Origin: an uncultured Oscillospiraceae bacterium
GTDB lineage: Bacteria; Bacillota; Clostridia; Oscillospirales; Oscillospiraceae
Direction: 5' to 3'
NCBI GenBank assembly: GCA_905234005.1
Contig: CAJOFW010000074.1
Location: 1 to 9,695 of the forward strand
DNA length: 9,695 nt
Shown here: positions 7,330 through 9,695 of the stretch, piece after piece
Numbering within the stretch: position 1 is the first letter of the stretch
Layout: each line of letters starts with the position of its first letter
Program-made: the position numbers and the translations under genes
Notes under the pieces: model-generated
Told to the model about the DNA's origin: nothing
Database searches by the model: none
Seen by the model: the letters and a program-made list of their open reading frames with translations, nothing else

Positions 7330-8717
7330 ATCGCCGCACCTCCGTCCCTCTCCCGCTTGCGGCGGGGTGCTTTTTTCCTGTCCGTGTGGAACGCCTCGGT
7401 GCTGCGCTCCGGCGTCAGCAGCACGAGCGCCGTGCGGAGGATGAGCTTCAGATCGAGCCAGATGCTGAAGTGCTCGATGTAGAGAAGATCGAGGATCAGC
7501 TTGTCCTTCGGCGTCGTGTTGTAGCGCCCGTAGACCTGCGCAAGCCCGGTCATGCCCGCCTTGGCGCGTTCGCGATAGACGAACTGGGGCAGCGCCTCGG
7601 TGTATTTTTCGACGTTCTCCAGCATCTCCGGCCTCGGCCCGACGAGGCTCATGTCGCCGCGCAGGACATTCACGAGCTGCGGCAGCTCGTCAATGCGGTA
7701 TTTGCGCAGAACACGGCCTACACGGGTGATGCGGTCATCGTCATCTATCACGGAGCGGTGGATGCCGCCGACCTCGGGGCGCATGGAGCGGAATTTGATG
7801 ATGCTGAACGTCCTGCCCCCGATCGTCGCCCGGCTCTGGCGGTAGAAGACGTCCCCGCCGTCCTCGAGCTTGATCGCGGCCGCGGCCGCCAGCAGCACCG
7901 GCGAGGCGATCACAAGCCCCACGAGCGAAAGAACGATATCCGACGCCCGTTTGATGATCTGCTCCTCGACGCTCATTTTCTCGGCGGCGGCGTAGATGAC
8001 GGCGGCGTCGTCGAAGTAGAGCTGCTTGCCGCCGAGCAGGATGACGTCGGTCATCTCCATGCTGTAATAGAGATCCTTCCGGCGCTGGTAGCAGTACTCG
8101 ACAAAGCCCGCCCGTTCGGACTCCGAGAGGTTGTAGATGAACACGGCCTCGGCCTCGTCGATGCGGCGGAGGACGTCGTCGTCGTCCGTACAGCAGACGG
8201 AGGTGATGTCGTACTGCTTGCGGAAGTGCTCGATCTTCGAGAGCCATTCGGCGTATTCGTCGCCCCGGCGCACGAGCATGACGCACCTCTGCGGCCGGCG
8301 GAACGAGAAGTAGATGCCGTTTCCGAGGTACGTCACGCCGGTGATCAGCGCGATCTGTACCGTCAGCACAGCCACGAGCAGCACCGGCCTTTCGTATACG
8401 AACCGGCCGCCGTGGATGACCGTGTAGTCCATGATACACAGAAACAGATGCGCCGCAAGATCGGAAAACAGCGCCACGAGCGCCATCGAGAAGATGATCG
8501 ACCGGCTCTTGCGCGTGCCGATATCGAGTCCGCCGTAGACGTTCTCCATGAGCACATACACGATCGTGAACGATAAAAGCACGATCGCCACCGTCCGGTT
8601 CGGGACGAGCAGATAGGGGTTGTACGTCGAGAAGATCAGCAGGAAGGACGCCGCGCACAGCGCCCACAGCAAAAGACGCATGACGAGCACGAACAGCCGT
8701 CTGGGTCGTCTTCGCAT
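7326..8717 (-). CDS. polyprenyl-phosphate sugar-1-phosphate transferase (initiating)
   Basis: This 463-residue enzyme would start the repeat unit by moving a sugar-1-phosphate from a nucleotide sugar to undecaprenyl phosphate at the cytoplasmic membrane face. It has the long WcaJ/WbaP-type architecture: four N-terminal membrane helices (about 7-29, 42-58, 73-96, 111-131), a nucleotide-binding-like middle domain (about 143-235), and the C-terminal catalytic domain. The latter shows KRASDIVLS (256-264) and a re-entrant hydrophobic helix (about 261-282), DGGDVFYRQ (286-294), FSIIKFRSM (304-312), the catalytic Asp-Glu pair D343/E344 in DELPQL, MSLVGPRPE (356-364), and TPKDKLILDLLYI (402-414). I chose the ATG at 8717 over an in-frame GTG at 8759 because AAGGGAGG lies 10 bases before the ATG and the GTG would be at or beside the expected transcription start. 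It is first in the operon. Which sugar it transfers is unknown. Confidence 0.93.
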   Translation of the reverse strand: MRRRPRRLFVLVMRLLLWALCAASFLLIFSTYNPYLLVPNRTVAIVLLSFTIVYVLMENVYGGLDIGTRKSRSIIFSMALVALFSDLAAHLFLCIMDYTVIHGGRFVYERPVLLVAVLTVQIALITGVTYLGNGIYFSFRRPQRCVMLVRRGDEYAEWLSKIEHFRKQYDITSVCCTDDDDVLRRIDEAEAVFIYNLSESERAGFVEYCYQRRKDLYYSMEMTDVILLGGKQLYFDDAAVIYAAAEKMSVEEQIIKRASDIVLSLVGLVIASPVLLAAAAAIKLEDGGDVFYRQSRATIGGRTFSIIKFRSMRPEVGGIHRSVIDDDDRITRVGRVLRKYRIDELPQLVNVLRGDMSLVGPRPEMLENVEKYTEALPQFVYRERAKAGMTGLAQVYGRYNTTPKDKLILDLLYIEHFSIWLDLKLILRTALVLLTPERSTEAFHTDRKKAPRRKRERDGGAAI

Positions 8718-8727
8718 ACGCCTCTCG

Positions 8728-8735
8728 CCTCCCTT
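8728..8735 (-). promoter_or_regulatory. ribosome binding site deciding the start at 8717
   Basis: AAGGGAGG on the minus strand, 10 bases before ATG 8717, is followed by a second purine run GAGAGG closer to the start. It lies inside the open frame that would begin at GTG 8759 and favours the shorter protein. Confidence 0.65.
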
Positions 8736-8765
8736 CCATCCCGCAAATTGGCAAAACACACTTAC

Positions 8766-8793
8766 ATTATAATCATTTTCGACCGTATTGCAA
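8766..8793 (-). promoter_or_regulatory. sigma-A-type promoter of the polysaccharide operon
   Basis: On the minus strand a -35 box TTGCAA (8793-8788) and a perfect -10 TATAAT (8771-8766) are 16 bases apart, within a local AT-rich patch of otherwise GC-rich DNA. The predicted start near 8759 leaves a leader of about 40 bases before ATG 8717. It holds only the ribosome binding site, with no attenuator or riboswitch-like structure. This is the only clear promoter seen for the six-gene run, since all later junctions overlap or nearly touch. Confidence 0.7.
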
Positions 8794-8824
8794 GTCTCTA
8801 AACCGCAATCCGCTCCCCGGCGGG

Positions 8825-8854
8825 GTCATATCCGCCCGCGGCGCGCCATAGACT
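8825..8854 (+). promoter_or_regulatory. sigma-E-like promoter of spoIIIAA
   Basis: GTCATATC (8825-8832) closely matches the -35 element and CATAGACT (8847-8854) matches the CATACA-T-type -10 element recognised by the mother-cell sporulation factor sigma-E, with 14 bases between. In Bacillus the spoIIIA operon is sigma-E controlled, so position and function agree. Transcription would begin near 8861, giving a leader of only about 16 bases that still contains the GAGGGGG/GGGAG ribosome binding site (8863-8875). The match was made by eye. Confidence 0.55.
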
Positions 8855-8876
8855 TGTCCTGTGAGGGGGCGGGAGC

Positions 8877-9695
8877 ATGGACGGATTTCGGGCGGCGGCG
8901 GCGCTTCTGCCGCCGGGCCTGCGTGAGGCGGCGGCGGCGGTGGACGGGGCCGTATGCGAGGAGCTGCGGCTCCGGCTGGGCCATCCGCCGACGGCGCTGT
9001 CCGGTGGCCGGGAGACGCCGTTTTCGGGCGAGACGGTAACGGAAGCACAGCTCCGGGCCGTGCTCGAGGCCGCGTCGCGCTCGTCGCTGCACGCGGTCAC
9101 GGAGCAGCTTAAACGCGGCTATCTGACCGCGCCGGGCGGCGTCCGCGTCGGCGTGTGCGGCACGGCGGTCACGGACGGCGGCGGCCGTCTCACGGGCTTT
9201 CGCTCGTTCACGTCGCTTGCGCTGCGTGTGCCCCGGGCGGTTCCGTCCTGCGCGGACGGGGTGTGGGACGCGGTGACGGAGGGCGGCTTCCGGTCGCTTC
9301 TTGTCATCTCCCCGCCCGGCGCCGGGAAGACGACGCTTCTGCGCGAGCTGATACGCCGCCTGTCGGACGGCGGCGAACGCGTCTGCGTCGCGGACGAACG
9401 CGGCGAGATCGCGGGGCCGGGCTTTCCCCTGGGCCGTCACACGGACGTGATGACCGGCGCGGCGAAGGCGGAGGCGGCGGAGATGCTGCTGCGGGCGATG
9501 AACCCCGCCGTCCTCGCGATGGATGAGATCACGGACGAAGCCGACGCGCAGAGGCTCCTGCAGGCCGCCGGGTGCGGCGTCCGGCTCCTCGCGACCGTAC
9601 ACGGGCTTGACCCGGCGGACGTCGCCCGCCGCCCGGCCTGCCGGACGCTGCTCGCATCCGGTGTGTTCGAGCGGTACGTCGTAATCAGCCGGACG
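8877..9695 (+). CDS. spoIIIAA: stage III sporulation protein AA, ATPase (3' end missing)
   Basis: The frame from ATG 8877 is open for 273 codons to the window edge; the family is usually a little over 300 residues, so only the C-terminus is missing. SpoIIIAA is the mother-cell ATPase of the SpoIIIA-SpoIIQ channel joining mother cell and forespore in endospore formation, related to secretion ATPases. Family stretches are CEELRLRLGHPP (27-38), SSLHAVTEQLKRGYLTAPGG (69-88), VRVGVCGTAV (89-98), Walker A PPGAGKTTLLREL (146-158), VADERGEIAG (171-180), HTDVMTGAAKAE (188-199), MLLRAMNP (203-210), Walker B-like VLAMDEIT (212-219), LLATVHGLD (237-245) and GVFERYVVISR (262-272). The start is supported by GAGGGGGCGGGAG just before it. 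The alanine-rich N-terminus (AAAALLPPGLREAAAA) reflects high GC. The rest of the spoIIIA operon would be expected beyond the edge. Confidence 0.93.
   Translation, partial: MDGFRAAAALLPPGLREAAAAVDGAVCEELRLRLGHPPTALSGGRETPFSGETVTEAQLRAVLEAASRSSLHAVTEQLKRGYLTAPGGVRVGVCGTAVTDGGGRLTGFRSFTSLALRVPRAVPSCADGVWDAVTEGGFRSLLVISPPGAGKTTLLRELIRRLSDGGERVCVADERGEIAGPGFPLGRHTDVMTGAAKAEAAEMLLRAMNPAVLAMDEITDEADAQRLLQAAGCGVRLLATVHGLDPADVARRPACRTLLASGVFERYVVISRT

Noticed and set aside
7386..8576. 396-codon plus-strand open frame antisense to the initiating transferase
   Set aside because: It is a shadow of a gene with an intact catalytic signature; its Asp/His/Arg-rich product is typical of antisense frames here.
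245..8717. CRISPR arrays, tRNA/rRNA genes, transposases, toxin-antitoxin or defence genes
   Set aside because: I looked for direct-repeat-spacer patterns, insertion-sequence ends and nuclease or toxin motifs and saw none; the only tandem repeats are the two in-frame coding minisatellites.
8718..8759. Alternative GTG start adding 14 residues to the initiating transferase
   Set aside because: The predicted transcription start is close to 8759, leaving no room for a ribosome binding site, while AAGGGAGG precedes ATG 8717.
8815..8825. CCCC/GGGG short inverted repeat considered as a terminator or operator
   Set aside because: The stem is only about four pairs with a three-base loop and no T-run; chance is likely in such GC-rich DNA.
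8826..9602. 258-codon minus-strand open frame opposite the right-edge gene
   Set aside because: The plus strand carries spoIIIAA with Walker A and many conserved stretches, although it lacks a stop within the window; the minus frame is low-complexity Arg/Ala/Gln sequence.

Overview
The window is high-GC DNA (apart from an AT-richer left end) and looks like an endospore-forming, Gram-positive bacterium of the Clostridia type. The main evidence is a recognisable spoIIIAA at the right edge, preceded by a sigma-E-like promoter, next to a Firmicutes-style polysaccharide cluster. Genus or species cannot be read from the sequence.

Layout. From 8717 down to 245, six genes run on the minus strand as one tightly packed unit with ATGA-type overlaps or gaps under 10 bp. 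In transcription order they are: a polyprenyl-phosphate sugar-1-phosphate transferase (7326-8717); a GT4 glycosyltransferase broken by two frameshifts (6117-7329); a large GT2-GT4 fusion glycosyltransferase (3964-6123); a Gtf3/galactofuranosyltransferase-like glycosyltransferase (2865-3956); and two successive multi-pass membrane proteins of the O-antigen polymerase/ligase type (1435-2868 and 245-1438). A sigma-A-type promoter at 8766-8793 sits just upstream of the first gene. Downstream of the last gene, an AT-richer stretch (1-244) holds a strong-looking minus-strand promoter, a 35-bp imperfect tandem repeat and only a doubtful partial small ORF. On the plus strand, divergent from the operon, spoIIIAA begins at 8877 and runs off the right edge.

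How the genes work together (inference from families). The first enzyme would load a sugar-1-phosphate onto undecaprenyl phosphate at the inner face of the membrane. The three glycosyltransferase proteins, holding four GT domains if the broken one is functional, would extend the repeat unit. After flipping by a flippase not present in this window, one or both Wzy-like proteins would polymerise or transfer the chain. This is an ordinary Wzx/Wzy-type capsule or exopolysaccharide scheme. The less ordinary points are the GT2-GT4 fusion, two in-frame minisatellites inside coding regions (15-bp units in a polymerase N-terminus, 18-bp units inside the GT2 domain), the doubly frameshifted GT4 gene, two adjacent polymerase-like genes, and the compact divergent junction with a sporulation operon. 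I did not find a clear, wholly undescribed system.
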